The notes beneath the pieces were generated by a model. It worked only from the letters and a program-made list of their open reading frames with translations, had not been told where the DNA came from and ran no database searches. The translations under genes were made by a program, and so were the position numbers. 64,000 nt of DNA from Fistulifera solaris. Lineage: Eukaryota > Bacillariophyta > Bacillariophyceae > Naviculales > Stauroneidaceae. The number at the start of each line of letters is the position of its first letter. The stretch's first letter is position 1. This document shows, one piece after another, positions 27,026 to 39,024 of the stretch. The stretch is from positions 124,001-188,000 of the forward strand of contig AP026162.1 in NCBI GenBank assembly GCA_030295235.1, in the 5' to 3' direction.

Positions 27026-28594
27026 ATGCTTGCTTTCTGTTTACTCTTCTTTCTTTGTAACTTGGCTTCTGCACAAGTGCTTGAAAAGATTGGGGACATC
27101 TTTCCAATTCAGTTTCGTTCGAATGGGGTCTCAGATATTGAAGAAAAGGACACGCCTCTCGGTAAATTATACATCTTCACTCATCCTGGGGCTACGTACA
27201 TCGCATTGCACTTTGCTGAGCTTGATTTGCTGGAAGGGGATAGCATCGAAGTCACAGATGCGAACGGCGGTCAAGCATATACACTTACTGGAAAAGGCAA
27301 AGGACGGGGCGCCGCATTTTGGTCTCAACATGTCAAAGGTGACACGATCATCTTAAACACATTGAAAATGAGCCACAATTTTGACAAAAGCAGTCTGTTT
27401 GTGGTTGACGAGTACGCTGCTGGGTTCGAGAGCCTTTCCGAGACTATATGCGGGACTGATAACAAAGAGAATGCTGCCTGTTATCAATCGTCATTTCCCA
27501 CCGAGTACAACAAGTCCAGGGCTGTGGCAAGATTGCTTATCAACGGTAGCAACCTTTGCACGGGCTTTCTGGTGTCGGGATCAAACCACTTGCTGACTAA
27601 TTATCATTGTATCAAAACAGCGGCTGACGCATTGAACACCGACTACGAGTTCATGAGCGAGGCTCCTACCTGCATTTCTTCCAACTCACAACTGAGCCAC
27701 AAAGGAGCGATGTTCGATGGGGCTGTCTTGATCAAGACCAGTGCTGAGCTAGATTACACTTTGGTTCAGCTAAGCAACGGAAATCCATCAAGCTTGTATG
27801 GCTTTCTGGAACTAGACGAGCAACTAGCACCTGTCGGTGGCCAAGTCTACATTCCACAACACCCCGGAGGCAAGGCCAAACAGCTGGCGATTTTCAGTTC
27901 CCATGCCGCGGATGCAAGTGACGGCTTCTGCCACATCAATAACGTTGGTAACACTGGATGTGGTGGAAGCTTTAGCACTAATCTCTTTTATTACTGTGAT
28001 ACGGAAGGAGGCAGCTCTGGATCTCCAGTCATATCAAGATTAACAAACAAAGTCGTCGGGCTCCACAAGTGCGGAGGATGTACAAATGGAAACCACGCAG
28101 CTAGTTCCCACGTCCTTATGAAAGAATTCGGTTCAATCATTGTGTCTCCGCCAGTTCCGGCACCTGTGATCACTCCTGCCCCCGTGGAAGCTCCGAATCC
28201 AGTCGCTACTCCTGCCCCAGTGGCAGCACCAAGTCCGGTCGCCACTCCTATCGGCAGTCCAACAGCGTCTGCCCCTGTTCCAACTCCCACTTCTCCGGTT
28301 GCTACACCCACGATTGCAACTTCTGCCCCCGTGTCCGCCCCAAGTCCAATCGCAACTCCCATCACCGCCCCGACGGCCTTTGCCCCTGTTGAAACGCCGA
28401 CTCCACCGGTCGTCACACCAACGGCTCCTATTCCTGCCCCCGTGGCAGCTCCGAGTCCAATCGCAAAGCCGGTTGCCAAACCGGTCGCCAAGCCTACTCC
28501 AGCAAAACCTAAATGCTTGGTTTCGGGAACACGGTGCTCCGGCCCTTCTAAATGCTGCAGTGGATTTTGCCGGGCCAATCGCAAATGCAGATAA
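27026..28594 (+). CDS. Secreted trypsin-fold serine protease with knottin-like tail (paralogue 3)
   Basis: 522 aa from the ATG at 27026 (MLAFCLLFFLCNLASAQ, a good signal peptide); an in-frame ATG at 26960 would bury the signal and is not used here. The pro-domain and S1 domain match the other paralogues, with the triad motifs LLTNYHC, ELDYTLVQ and GGSSGSP. The linker is longer and less regular, built on ATPAPVAAPSP and TAPVSAPSP units with some Lys near the end, rather than pure Pro-Val. The tail KCLVSGTRCSGPSKCCSGFC followed by RANRKCR keeps the six-cysteine spacing. It is well diverged from paralogues 1 and 2, so it was not part of the recent conversion. Intact. Confidence 0.88.
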   Translation: MLAFCLLFFLCNLASAQVLEKIGDIFPIQFRSNGVSDIEEKDTPLGKLYIFTHPGATYIALHFAELDLLEGDSIEVTDANGGQAYTLTGKGKGRGAAFWSQHVKGDTIILNTLKMSHNFDKSSLFVVDEYAAGFESLSETICGTDNKENAACYQSSFPTEYNKSRAVARLLINGSNLCTGFLVSGSNHLLTNYHCIKTAADALNTDYEFMSEAPTCISSNSQLSHKGAMFDGAVLIKTSAELDYTLVQLSNGNPSSLYGFLELDEQLAPVGGQVYIPQHPGGKAKQLAIFSSHAADASDGFCHINNVGNTGCGGSFSTNLFYYCDTEGGSSGSPVISRLTNKVVGLHKCGGCTNGNHAASSHVLMKEFGSIIVSPPVPAPVITPAPVEAPNPVATPAPVAAPSPVATPIGSPTASAPVPTPTSPVATPTIATSAPVSAPSPIATPITAPTAFAPVETPTPPVVTPTAPIPAPVAAPSPIAKPVAKPVAKPTPAKPKCLVSGTRCSGPSKCCSGFCRANRKCR

Positions 28595-28787
28595 TATATT
28601 ATTACCCTTCAAAACGACCGGCCAATCTATTTTGGTACATTGCAAAGCCCGTTCATAATCACCCTCATAACGCCAATTAAAATCCCATTTTCGTAAAACA
28701 ACTAGTCTGTTCGACTAGACCGTCAATTTCCTGCATGCTAGCTCGTACATCGACTTCGAATTTGCCCGTGCCAATCGTCACATTCGT

Positions 28788-30232
28788 CTATGATCGCAAA
28801 GAAGATTGTTCGATATCAGCTGTCATGCGCATCGCCATTCGCCTTGCTTCGTCAATATTGGCGGGCAGAACTTTGCGACACGGCGTCCCCTCTGGAAGAC
28901 CAAAGGTAAAATAGAAATGATTTGAAACGCGCGCGCTCACTTTTTCGGGTTCCGTCACCCAGGCTTCAACTTCGACCATGATCAGAGGCATCATTTGGTG
29001 ATTCTCCACATAATCTCCGAGAAAGCCTCCTTCTGGTTTCGTATACAAAATCCGTGAATTGAAGACCAGCAAATCACCAACATCCACCGGCGCATCGAAG
29101 CTAATGTCGTCCACCTCTAAGAAATGCGGCCGTTTCCCTCCAAACAAGTAAGCATTCGCATAGGCCAGCTCGAATGCTCGCCGCATCAAGAATCCGCCAA
29201 AGATACGATTGTGAAGATTGCGGACTTGTGGCTGCGCGGTCATGGCGTTCTGCATCAAAGTCCGATTCATGAGAATGGAGTGAGGATCGGCCAAGGACGG
29301 CATTCGGAGCAACGGTCCAGCTTCTTGCAAAAGAGACGCGGCCAACTGATCGACTTTGAGTGAATCTTCGGAAAGAGGCTGCCCTACTTGCAGTCGATTT
29401 TTCCGGCGAACTCTTTGGCTTGTGCCTTTAATGCTCCCAGTTCAAATTGTGCTCGTTCTTCATTGGTGACTGGAAGTAACGGTGGCATCGCGACCGGCTT
29501 TTTCGATTGTGGATCCAAAGTTACGAACGTAAAGTATGCTTCCAGCCATTCTTCTTGTGTATCTACCTCAGTGCATTGCATGCGAATCTCCATACTACTT
29601 TTGCCGACCCAAGTGACTTTTCCTGACAAACTGAGATCTTTTTTGGACCGAAGCGCGGTTTCGGGTGCGAATGCGATCCACCGCGGCTGTTACAATTAGC
29701 GGATTACCAAAGACATGATTGAATGCAATATTTCCAGCCAATGCATCAAGATCTTCCATGATCTAATAATCAGATGAAATGAGTTGAAAAACAAACGTCC
29801 AGGTCTATCATCCCCCAAAATACTTACCTTTCCTATTCTCATTTCACCCCACGGACTTTGGTAGGCTTCCCGCAGAATGAGATCGTTCGAAAATGGGTAC
29901 ATGATTTCGGTGGCCGATTCGGAAGGAGTACGACCCCGCCGTTCCTCGGACGAGGAACGTCCTTCCTCTAAGACCGCTGCCGCGGCGCGGCTCACATCGG
30001 TACTACTCGTCGATCCCGTGTCGCTCAAACTCAAGCGCTGCTTGGCTTCTTGACGAGCGGCCCATAATTTAGCGACAATGGGATTTTTGAATTGCGCTTC
30101 TAAGGGAATTTCGTTCGTCGTCTTGGACGAAAAAAGGTGCACGCGCAAGAAGTGAAAAGATGCTGCTTTATTTCTTTCTTTTCCGCATAAAGCGTTGCAT
30201 TTCAGTAGTCTTGGTAAGTTGAATGCGCTCAT
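28788..30232 (-). CDS. Mitochondrial acyl-CoA thioesterase, ACOT9 type (double hotdog)
   Basis: Hydrolyses acyl-CoA esters, probably in mitochondria. The start at 30232 gives MSAFNLPRLLKCNALCGKER, a basic leader; the Met at 30316 is possible. Exon 1 ends at EMRIGK; a GT-AG intron of about 60 nt (around 29768-29827) leads to IMEDLDALAGNIAFNHVFGN, the first hotdog helix. The second hotdog contains RNLHNRIFGGFLMRRAFELAYANAYLFGG and VDDISFDAPVDVGDLL, very close to animal ACOT9. Two frame changes occur at homopolymers: 29639-29644 (T run; one more gives VQKKDLSLSGKVTWVGKSSM) and 29388-29389 (one more T gives GKIDCKVGQPLSEDSLKVDQ). It is divergent from the tRNA ligase gene, 374 bp apart. Confidence 0.88.
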
Positions 30233-30606
30233 TGAGAGTTTAAAAGTGAAAGATCGTAAGGAACTTGTTTCAATGTGTTCTAATGGCTTTTTTAGATCAA
30301 AGGTCACACAAGACACAAAAGCAAAAGGTTTTTAGCGCTCCATTTCGTCTTTCCTGCGATACGGACAGACGACCGGATTTCGTAGTATAGGCCAAAGTGT
30401 TGTCTTGTGCGACATAGGATGAGACACGATGAGACACACAAGACGTCGAACGGGTCAAATCAAAACCCGCACCCCGCACACACCTCATAACCACGCAAAT
30501 CATTTGACGACAAGACTGTAAAGTAATAAGCTTGCAATAGATCCAATAAACCGGCTGGGAAGGTTCGTTTTGATTCCAGACGTGTAGCTGCTTGTGTGCG
30601 GGAGCA
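30233..30606. other. Divergent promoter of thioesterase and tRNA ligase
   Basis: 374 bp between two start codons on opposite strands. No clear motif identified. It holds a tandem gagacac-type stretch near 30420-30435. Confidence 0.4.
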
Positions 30607-33600
30607 ATGGAAGATGGACAATCGAAGAGAGGATTACAACAAGTTGATCCAGACGATACAATAGAAACAATGGCGAAACGCTCTCGCGCGAAGAAGAACA
30701 AAAGCAAGGATGATCATGACGCATCTGCTGCTGAAGATCCTTTGTGCCTTCGCCTTCTACTTTCCCTGAAATAGCAATCGACGTTCCTAAAAAGTTTAGT
30801 CGCATGCGATTAGAAGCCATCTTTTATCCGAAATTCGAAAACGAACAAAAGGAAAATCAGCGCATTCGAGAACAAATGAAGGAGTGTGTCTTGAACCAGC
30901 AAGGATATCTTGAAGCCTCCATCAAGCATTCGGGAAGTTTGATTTTGTGGTCGGGTGGGGAACGCTTTTATAGCAAAAACTCCACCAACAATGTCTTTAC
31001 GGACTGCGCGGAAATTTTGTTGCGACAACACTTTGTGAGGGCATATTGGAATGACGACAACAATGATGGTGAACGTATGTTTCGCGAATGTAGTGAATAC
31101 GTGCAGCAAAATCGATACACACTTGCTTTTGAAGTCGTCACATCCTTTTGGGTGATCATGGGGATCGACCGAATCGAGATTTCTTGATCTTGACAGCTGT
31201 CGCTGTCAAATCCGCGTCACCCTATTTTATGCCCACCTTAGAGCTTGTCGAGCTAGCACAACGGTTTCGATTGCCTCACAATGATGCGTGGGTCTTTTCG
31301 ACTCCTGCCGCTGTGGAATCCCTTTTCAGTATTTACGATAACAGTCGCGAGACGGGTCTAGCATCCACCATCAACCCAGCACTGTCCGAGGCGGCGGATG
31401 TTCATGTTTCGAGCATGTATCCACATGAGATATTCCAGGGTGATATTATGGAAGGTATCGTCATTCGTTATGTAGCCTCTCCGGGCGACTTAGCTGCTAC
31501 GCTCGACCGTGTGAAGGATCTATCGAAGAAATCGATTAATATACTCGAAAGCATCGTTCCTTCTACTCTGGCTGCGTGTCCAGACCTTGTGAAGCAGAAG
31601 TCAGATGAAAACACGCAGCGTTCTGTGATCCGGGCTGATCTTCGAAAGATTTACACGGCATCGCAACTTTGTGATGAGAGAGCGTTTGATTTGGAGGTGA
31701 AAAACTTATTGGAAAAAAAGCCAGAAAGAGCGACAAACGGTAAAGGCAAAGCAATTCACGAGTAGCGACATTACACAAATAGTCGAAACATTGCAGCAAT
31801 CATCGGATTCGGAAACAAAGCGGATTGCTGGAACAATATCACTGCTGGCTTCTTTGAAAGATCGAGTTCAATATGCTTTGTTTCGGGAACAAACATCGGA
31901 CACAAATCGTTGGCTCTGCATTGTGCATGTCTTGTTTGATCGGACATTTCCCAAATACCGTGAACGAAACAAAGACTCTCTTAGCATGGAGCTTTTTCGT
32001 GGATTTTGCATTGAGCTAATGGAACATGCAAATGAAGACGAGAATATTGACGACGCGGCGATTTTACATAGCTCGACTCAAAAACACGAAGAGCCTCTCA
32101 TGCTCAAAATGAAACTTCTTCCATATATGATTCGCACTTTTTGCTGTCGGAATGGACTGGCGACCATAAAGTCGGGTGGTCCGTCTGCATTTTCTTTTTA
32201 TTGCCAAAATCTCCTGTCGAAATGGGGTATTTCTCGACAAGGAATAGAGGCATGGCAACCATTTCTGGACGCTTGGGGCGTGTATGCTGGCGCTGTACTC
32301 GCTGGTAGTTCTGTGATCCCAGATGGCAGAGAAGACTTTTTTAGGAGACGGCCCGCCAAAAGTAGTACTCAACAGTCGAAACTTCTTGGACCACGTATTT
32401 TACTTTACAAAACTCTACGACGCTGGTTTTTATTCTGAGTTGTCTCATCGGCCGGATGAATCGGGATCTTTCAGAGGGTTATTTATTGTGGTCGGACCTG
32501 ACGCTGTTTCGGCCTCCGCAGTTGCTGACTTTCTGGCAAATCAGTGGTGTAGTGCAAAACGTCTCGACGATGTATCGGAGCTGGATAAAGCTTTCATGGA
32601 ACGCTCACTTATGCGCGGAGGAGGGCATGTTCTTAGTGTAGGTCTACTCGACAATTATGGGGGCTCCGGGAAAGTCAGAGAATTAGTGAAAGAGTATAAA
32701 GATGTCATTATGATGGTTTTGTTTGACGTGGTTGGCAATTCAGACATTATGAAAGAACCGAAAACAAAAGGACTCTTGAACTCTTGGCAAAAAATTGATT
32801 GTGGAAAAGTGTTCACGTTGTCGGGAAAATCTTTATTTCGAGAGGACGGATCCCTTGAAGCCGATGAAAATATCGAAACAATGGTTAACGAATGCACCTT
32901 TCGTAACTCATACGAAAGGCCTGGTATACTGGTATTCTTCCCGCAAATTCCTGGCTGCGGTAAATCGTGCTTGACGAGCGACGAACATCGCATACGTGCC
33001 GCGATCGAAAACAGTAGCGTTGCTGAAAAGTCAAGAAAGGTGCTTGTGATAGCTGGTGATCAAACGAAGGACAAGTATTGGCCAAAAGTAAGACACACTC
33101 GACTTCGCGACACCTCGTCAGTGGTTTTAGCGGACAAAAATGCTCCTACGCCATCGTGGGGAACGATTGGCGAGGTTTGTGAGTTCACTCAAGCTGTTGC
33201 GGTTCCGGTTCTTCCCAAGATGCTTTACAAACAACGGAAATTGTCGGGGTCCGTTCCCTGCACGGCGACGACGGAGCTGACAAGTTGCACGTATATCCTT
33301 ATTCTCTAGCTTATCTTGCTGTTTGCATGGCTCGCGTTCTTGACCGACCACCAGGAAGTCACCAGGGAAAGCTAGATTGTGGAACCAAGCGTGCCTGTAT
33401 CATTGTGTTGCAATTTTACAGCCTGTACCGCAATTTGACGGCAGAGCAGTTTGAAGAAGTGATGAAATCTAAATTTGAGAACAGAGGAGCAACATTTTCG
33501 GCGTTGCCTATCAACATTCCATTCTTTCGAACCGGTGCGGTGGATGAAGATCTTCCAATCGACTTGCAGGAAGTATTGATGGACGGGCTCAAACTAATGG

Positions 33601-34477
33601 TAAGAGATTGACTGTCTCCTTGAAATTGCTTTCTCTTTGTCTTAATCCTCCTTTTGTAGTTTGGCAATGAGCTTGACAGAGAGAAGATAAAGGTAAGCGA
33701 CACGCAAGCTATGAATAATATAGTGCGTTTTCTTGGCTAACATACGCATATCAGTCTTTGTCAGAAGCAGAAAAGAAGGATGCAAAACGAATTGAAAACG
33801 AGGCTCTGGATGAAATGGATCGTCGACTTCAAGCCGTCATATCACTTCATCGGGATTCTATTCTTGCGCTATCCATCGAGGAAGAAACAACAAAAGAAAA
33901 GTTTGTGTCTCAATTGAAGGAGAAAGTAGCCGCGTGCGATGAGATGAAATCTTATGATTCGAAACCTACAAAGTTTATCAAGTTGGCGTCTTTAGATGTG
34001 AATCGTGAGGACATTATGAGCATATTTGAATCGTTCCAGAGTGAAGCTCACTTGCAGGAGGTCTTAGCGAATGTTGTGGGCGACCGCGAAATTGGAGAAG
34101 TCTTTAACGGTAGCGATCGTCGGATCGTGACCAAGCCTCACGTGACGCTGGCTCACTTTAGTGATATGACACAAGATGAGCTTCGAAAAACTTTTGATCA
34201 TTTGTTTGGACGTAAAGTGACGCTGTCTGTCGTGGCCGTCTATTGGAGCAGTGAAAATGTTGCACTCGAAGTGAAAGTCGACAGTACAACGACTTGCGGT
34301 ATCGAGCTGCCGCCTTCACGAAACGAATTTACTCACATCACAGTGTGGGTTCATGACAAGAGTTCGGCGGTCAAATCGAATCAGCTTCCGAAACTGGTTG
34401 AGAATGAAGAGGCATCAAAGTTTGACTTTCATCAACCTTTCTTACTGGAAGGATCTGTTTCATTGTGGGAGAGTTAA
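30607..34477 (+). CDS. Plant-type multidomain tRNA ligase (ligase-kinase-cyclic phosphodiesterase)
   Basis: Joins tRNA halves after intron removal (and, in plants and fungi, the stress mRNA of the unfolded-protein response). The N-terminal ligase shows SGSLILWSGGERFYSKNSTN, YVQQNRYTLAFEVVT and RLPHNDAWVFST, matching plant RNL. The kinase P-loop is IPGCGKSCL (about 32945-32970), followed by VVLADKNAPTP. The phosphodiesterase has its two HxT motifs, KPHVTLAHF (about 34138) and EFTHITVWVH (about 34331). Two introns (33600-33659, 33693-33754) flank a 33-nt microexon encoding FGNELDREKIK. Frame changes at 30741, 31146, 31713, 32337 and 33214 all fall in homopolymers; correcting each gives the expected block (for example SFLGDHGDRPNRDFL, VPVLPQDALQTTE). 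About 1,250 aa; plant RNL is about 1,100. Confidence 0.87.
33660..33692 (+). other. 33-nt microexon of the tRNA ligase gene
   Basis: It is bordered by cttttgtag on the left and gtaagcg on the right and encodes eleven residues in frame with both neighbouring exons. It joins LQEVLMDGLKLM to SLSEAEKKDAKR. Confidence 0.75.
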
Positions 34478-35120
34478 TATTGCATCAGTTTTTGAAGCGT
34501 TCCCTCTCAGATCTAGATTCCATTGTTTATCATCCCACGAAAGCCTAGTAAAATATTTTTTGAGCATCAATCGCTGCTTCTTGGGCATTGTTGGAGAGTC
34601 AGTGTGATGCCAGACATCACAGAATATCATCATGCTCCGACCTCCATTCTGCTTGATCGCTTCGATTCCGCTTTCGAACTTTTCTCGCTGCTAATTGAAT
34701 TGCTTCTATGTCCTTTCTCTCTCGTATTTGCTCTTTCTTTGCGTCTTTTGCAACGGAGTAGTTGCCAAGCAACAGCAAGAAATGCCATCATCGGCCGTAC
34801 TGGTAAATCCGAATTGCACATGAACCGTGCACGAGTCGATCCAAAAAAAATCATAAATAATCTAAATTATTGCAGTCATCTGGCCCAGTAGACCATACAC
34901 CATAAATCTTGTGCACACGATACTCCATACAGAGTATTCACAGGTCATATCAAAGCCGGTCATTTCGGTCATTCTTGCATTGCGAAGTCATGGACATCGA
35001 TGAAAAGATGTCGAGCCAAGGTCAAAGCGTGACGAAAAACGAAAAACGACAACCGCAAAAATTTGGCGACCTTTCATCAGCAAGATCCAACACCATAGGC
35101 TATCCAACTAAGAAATACCA
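34478..35120. other. Intergenic region
   Basis: 640 bp between the tRNA ligase stop and protease paralogue 4. No gene or repeat recognised. Confidence 0.45.
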
Positions 35121-36499
35121 ATGAAAGCAATCTACTGTTTATTCTTTCTTTTGGTTCATTTCGCGTCATCGCAGACGCTCGAAAAGGTTGGAGATGTCTT
35201 TCCGATTCAACTTCGTTCGAATGGAGTCTCTGACATTCAAGGAACGGATTCTCCGTTGGGCAAAACCTACGTCTTGACGCATCCGGGAGCCACGTACATT
35301 GCCTTGCACTTTTCGCAACTCAAATTACGGAAAGGCGATAGTATTGAAGTCAGTGACGCGGAAGGCGGTCAAGCTTACACACTGACGGGGAGCGGCAGAG
35401 GAAACGGAGCCGCCTTCTGGTCGCAACATATCAAGGGCGACACGATTGTGTTGAATACGGTGATCAAAAGTAGATTTTTCCTCAGGAGAAGAAGCGTCTT
35501 TGTGATTAATGAATATGCCGCTGGATTCGAACCATTGACCGAAACAATTTGTGGAAGAGACAACAAGGAGAATGCAATGTGTTATGCGTCGACGTTCCCA
35601 GAAGAATACAACAAATCGAGAGCCGTGGCGAGGTTGTTGATCAACGGTAGCGGTCTTTGCACAGGGTTTCTTGTGTCAGCGTCGGGACATTTGTTGACCA
35701 ACCGACACTGTATCGAGTCGGAATCGGACGCGCTCAACACCGACTACGAGTTCATGAGCGAAGCGCCGACGTGCGATTCTCCCAATTCACAGCTAGCGCA
35801 CAAAGGAACCATCTACTCCGGTGCTACACTTATAGGCTACAGCTCATCTTTAGACTACGCTCTGGTTAAAATCAGTAATGGCAATCCAGCGAGCTTATTC
35901 GGATATTTGGAATTAGACGATCAGTTGGCTGCTGTGGGGGTCAAATTTACATTCCTCAACACCCATATGGCTGGGCGAAGCAATTGGCTATTTACAGTTC
36001 CCTGGCTGTGGATGAAATCGACGGATTCTGTCATGTCAACAAGCGCGGAACGTTCGGTTCTTGTTCCAGCGGTTCTAACATCGACTTGTTCTACTATTGC
36101 GACACGGAAGGGGGCAGTTCTGGCTCGCCCATTATTTCGCGAGCAACAAACAAAGTGGTTGGCCTCCACAAGTGCGGCGGGTGCTCCAACGGCAACCACG
36201 CTACTAGTGCTCACCTTATTCGAAATCGAATAGCTCCGCACATTTCGCCACCACCAGCTCCTGTGCCGGTGGCTCCGCCAGTTGAGACGCCAACGACGCC
36301 GACCGCGCCTAGTCCTGTTCCTCCGCCAGCTGTTGAACCAACAGCTCCTATTGTCACGGAAACCCCACCCGCTCCGGCACCGGTGGAAGCCCCACCAGTA
36401 CCTGCTCCGACCCCAGTGTGCTTGAGAAGAAGGTCACGTTGCTCGTCGCATTCTAGATGCTGTAGCGGCTTTTGTAGGTCCAGTGGAAGATGCCGATAA
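35121..36499 (+). CDS. Secreted trypsin-fold serine protease with knottin-like tail (paralogue 4)
   Basis: About 460 aa. Signal peptide MKAIYCLFFLLVHFASSQ; pro-domain; S1 domain with triad motifs LLTNRHC, SLDYALVK and GGSSGSP. The linker is shorter than in paralogues 1-3 (about 50 residues, with VETPTTPTAPSPVPPPAVE-type units). The tail VCLRRRSRCSSHSRCCSGFC followed by RSSGRCR keeps the six-cysteine spacing and is very basic. The frame changes at the G run 35936-35940; one more G gives AAVGGQIYIPQHPYGWAKQL, the block seen in all the paralogues. Since both halves are otherwise conserved and open, this is probably a consensus error and the gene is probably intact. Confidence 0.82.
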
Positions 36500-37342
36500 A
36501 AATGCATACCCAACTCTTTAGATATGATATAAGATACAAACAATAACCTAATAGCGATTTTTTTGAAGAGATGAAGAAAGGGACCGTCTTTGCGCTCTAC
36601 GTTAGTTCTTTACTTGAGGTCGACGCCTTGGTCTGTTCTTCGTCGAAAGAAGTCATTAAAATATCATGCTGCATTAAGAATACTGCGCCTCTTTTCTTCG
36701 ATTGTTTGCTCGTCTTCTTCCCGACGCGCCGACATTTTATTCAGCGCACCATTTGATGAAGGACATTGATTCCAAATGGAAGAAAATTCTCAAGATTAGA
36801 AGCGTTGTCGAAGAATCCTTCTTATTCGTAGACCTGGTTGCAGCGTTCTGCTAGTTCAAGATAAAGGATGTTGTAATGTTGGCAATGGAGAGGAACGGAT
36901 GAATGTTGTGAGCGCGATGGTTTTTTGGTTGAGATTGTTCCGTACTCGTGAATCACTTGTTCCTTGTTCGTGTTCGACAACAGTCGACACTGCAAAGTGT
37001 CCTGATGACCGCGAGGTACAAAGAGAGTGATACATAAACAAGGGGTTAAATAAATGAATAGGAATGCAAGTAGTAAAGATATTGTCACAGTCTTGTTTGT
37101 TCTTATTCCTGGTCGTCGTTTCCGAAGAGACTACATTCTCGGCCTAAACTCGGTTGATATCTTCAACATTGCGCTCGATTACGTTTCTATACATGAAGTA
37201 ATAAGTTTCTGGTTTGGGGATTGGACGACCAAGCCATTTTTGTTGTTGGCCGTCAACAAAGGTCGCAAACAGAGTTTTGTGTCATAATTTCCAACGCGGG
37301 CAATAATCGTCAACTTGGAAGCCTCATTGAATCGAAATCGAT
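36500..37342. other. Intergenic region
   Basis: 840 bp between protease paralogues 4 and 5. No gene or distinct repeat recognised. Confidence 0.45.
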
Positions 37343-39024
37343 ATGATTGCTCTCTATTTACTTTTCCTTCTCTTGGGTCTCGTCGGCCCAGACTGCTGAA
37401 AAGGTCGGCGATGTTTTCCCTATTCAGTTCGCTTCGAAAGGCACCTCCGATATTGTGGGAACCGACACGCCTCTGGGAAAACGATATGTGCTCACCCATC
37501 CAGGAGCTACCTACATTGCTTTGCACTTCTCCAAGCTTGCTTTAGTAAGAGGTGACGCGATCGAAGTGAGCGACGTAGACGGTGGACAGGCGTATACGCT
37601 GATTGAAAATGGCAAAGGGAAAGGAGCCGCGTTCTGGTCCCAACATATCAAAGGCGACACGATCATCTTGAATACATTCACTTCCGGTCGAGACCGAAGC
37701 TTCTTTGAGATTGACGAATATGCTGCTGGCTTCGAGTCGTTCTTTGAGACGATTTGTGGTATCGACGACAAAGCGAACGCGGCGTGCTACTCGTCGTCCT
37801 TCCCCAACGCTTACAGTACTTCGCGTCCCGTGGCAAGGCTACTCATCAACGGAAGAAACCTCTGCACAGGCTTTCTCGTTTCGGGCGCGAATCATTTGTT
37901 GACGAATAATCATTGTATCCAAAATACCACCGACGCGCTCAACACCGACTACGAGTTCATGAGCGAAGCGCCGACGTGCGATTCTTTGAATTCACAGCTG
38001 TCGTACCGAGGAACCATTTTCGATGGCGCTACATTCATCCAAACCAATGTTGCACTCGACTACACCTTAGTCCAGATTAACCTCGGGGATCCGGCGACTC
38101 TGTATGGCTTCTTGGAATTGGATGATCATTTGGCGGCCATTGGCGGCCAAGTGTACATCCCTCAGCATGCCATGGGCAAGGCAAAACAGTTGGCGATCTT
38201 CAGTACCGAGACTGCCGATGCTATTGATGGATTTTGTCATATTAACAAGAGCGGCAATTACGGCTGTGGTGGAAGCGCTAGTACGAATGTCTTTTATCTC
38301 TGCGATACGGAAGGAGGCAGTTCTGGTTCCCCCGTCATATCGATGGCGACAAACAAGGTTGTGGGTCTTCACAAGTTGCTCCAGTGGCAATCACGGAACT
38401 AGTGCGCACATCATCAGGAATGAAGTAGCTTCTTTCATCCTGCCGCCCGCGACTCCTATGCCTATCAATGCGGCGACTCCCATGCCCGTCACTGCGCCTA
38501 CAATTGCAGTTCCACCACCAACCGCAGCGCCGGTTTCCGCTCCAATTCCAGCTCCAGTCTCTGCTCCTGCCCCAGTTGGCACAACGATTTCCTCTTTCTG
38601 CGGAGACGGAATTTGCGACATTTTCTCCGAAAACTGCGTGACTTGTCCTTCCGATTGCAATGGTGTACAAGACGGTAAACAAAACTCTCGCTTTTGCTGC
38701 GGTTGTGGAGGAATCAATCCGGTCGGATGCGCGAACTCGGCTTGCAATAGCGGAGCGTTCTTCTGTGATACAAGCAAGCAATGCACGGCGAGTGCTCCGG
38801 CACCGACACCCATCGCATCGCCTGTTCAGGCCCCCACGCCTATCGCATCTCCCATTCAGGCACCTGTCTCTGTGGCTGCGCCTATTCAGGCACCTACACC
38901 CATCGCTTCGCCTATTCAAGCACCCGTGAAGCCGCCTACATCTTGTTTGGCGTCCGGAACGCGCTGCATCTCAAACTCGGAATGCTGCGTCGGCGTTTGC
39001 AAGGCCAACGGTACATGCAAATAG
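37343..39024 (+). CDS. Secreted trypsin-fold serine protease with an extra Cys-rich module and knottin-like tail (paralogue 5)
   Basis: This has the family architecture, with ATG at 37343 (MIALYLLFLLLG). The triad is LLTNNHC, ALDYTLVQ and GGSSGSP. Between two Pro-rich linkers it carries a module absent from the others: FCGDGICDIFSENCVTCPSDC followed by RFCCGCGGINPVGC, about 70 residues with some 13 cysteines. The tail is SCLASGTRCISNSECCVGVC plus KANGTCK. The frame changes twice: in the signal peptide near 37378 (two bases short relative to paralogue 6) and near 38375, where about eight bases coding for the CGG-C segment after VVGLHK are missing. Neither is a simple homopolymer slip, so this copy may be decaying or allelic, though all domains are still recognisable. 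Confidence 0.72.

Noticed and set aside
30607-33309. Several separate hypothetical genes instead of one tRNA ligase
   Set aside because: The pieces align in order with one plant RNL, and each join is at a homopolymer.
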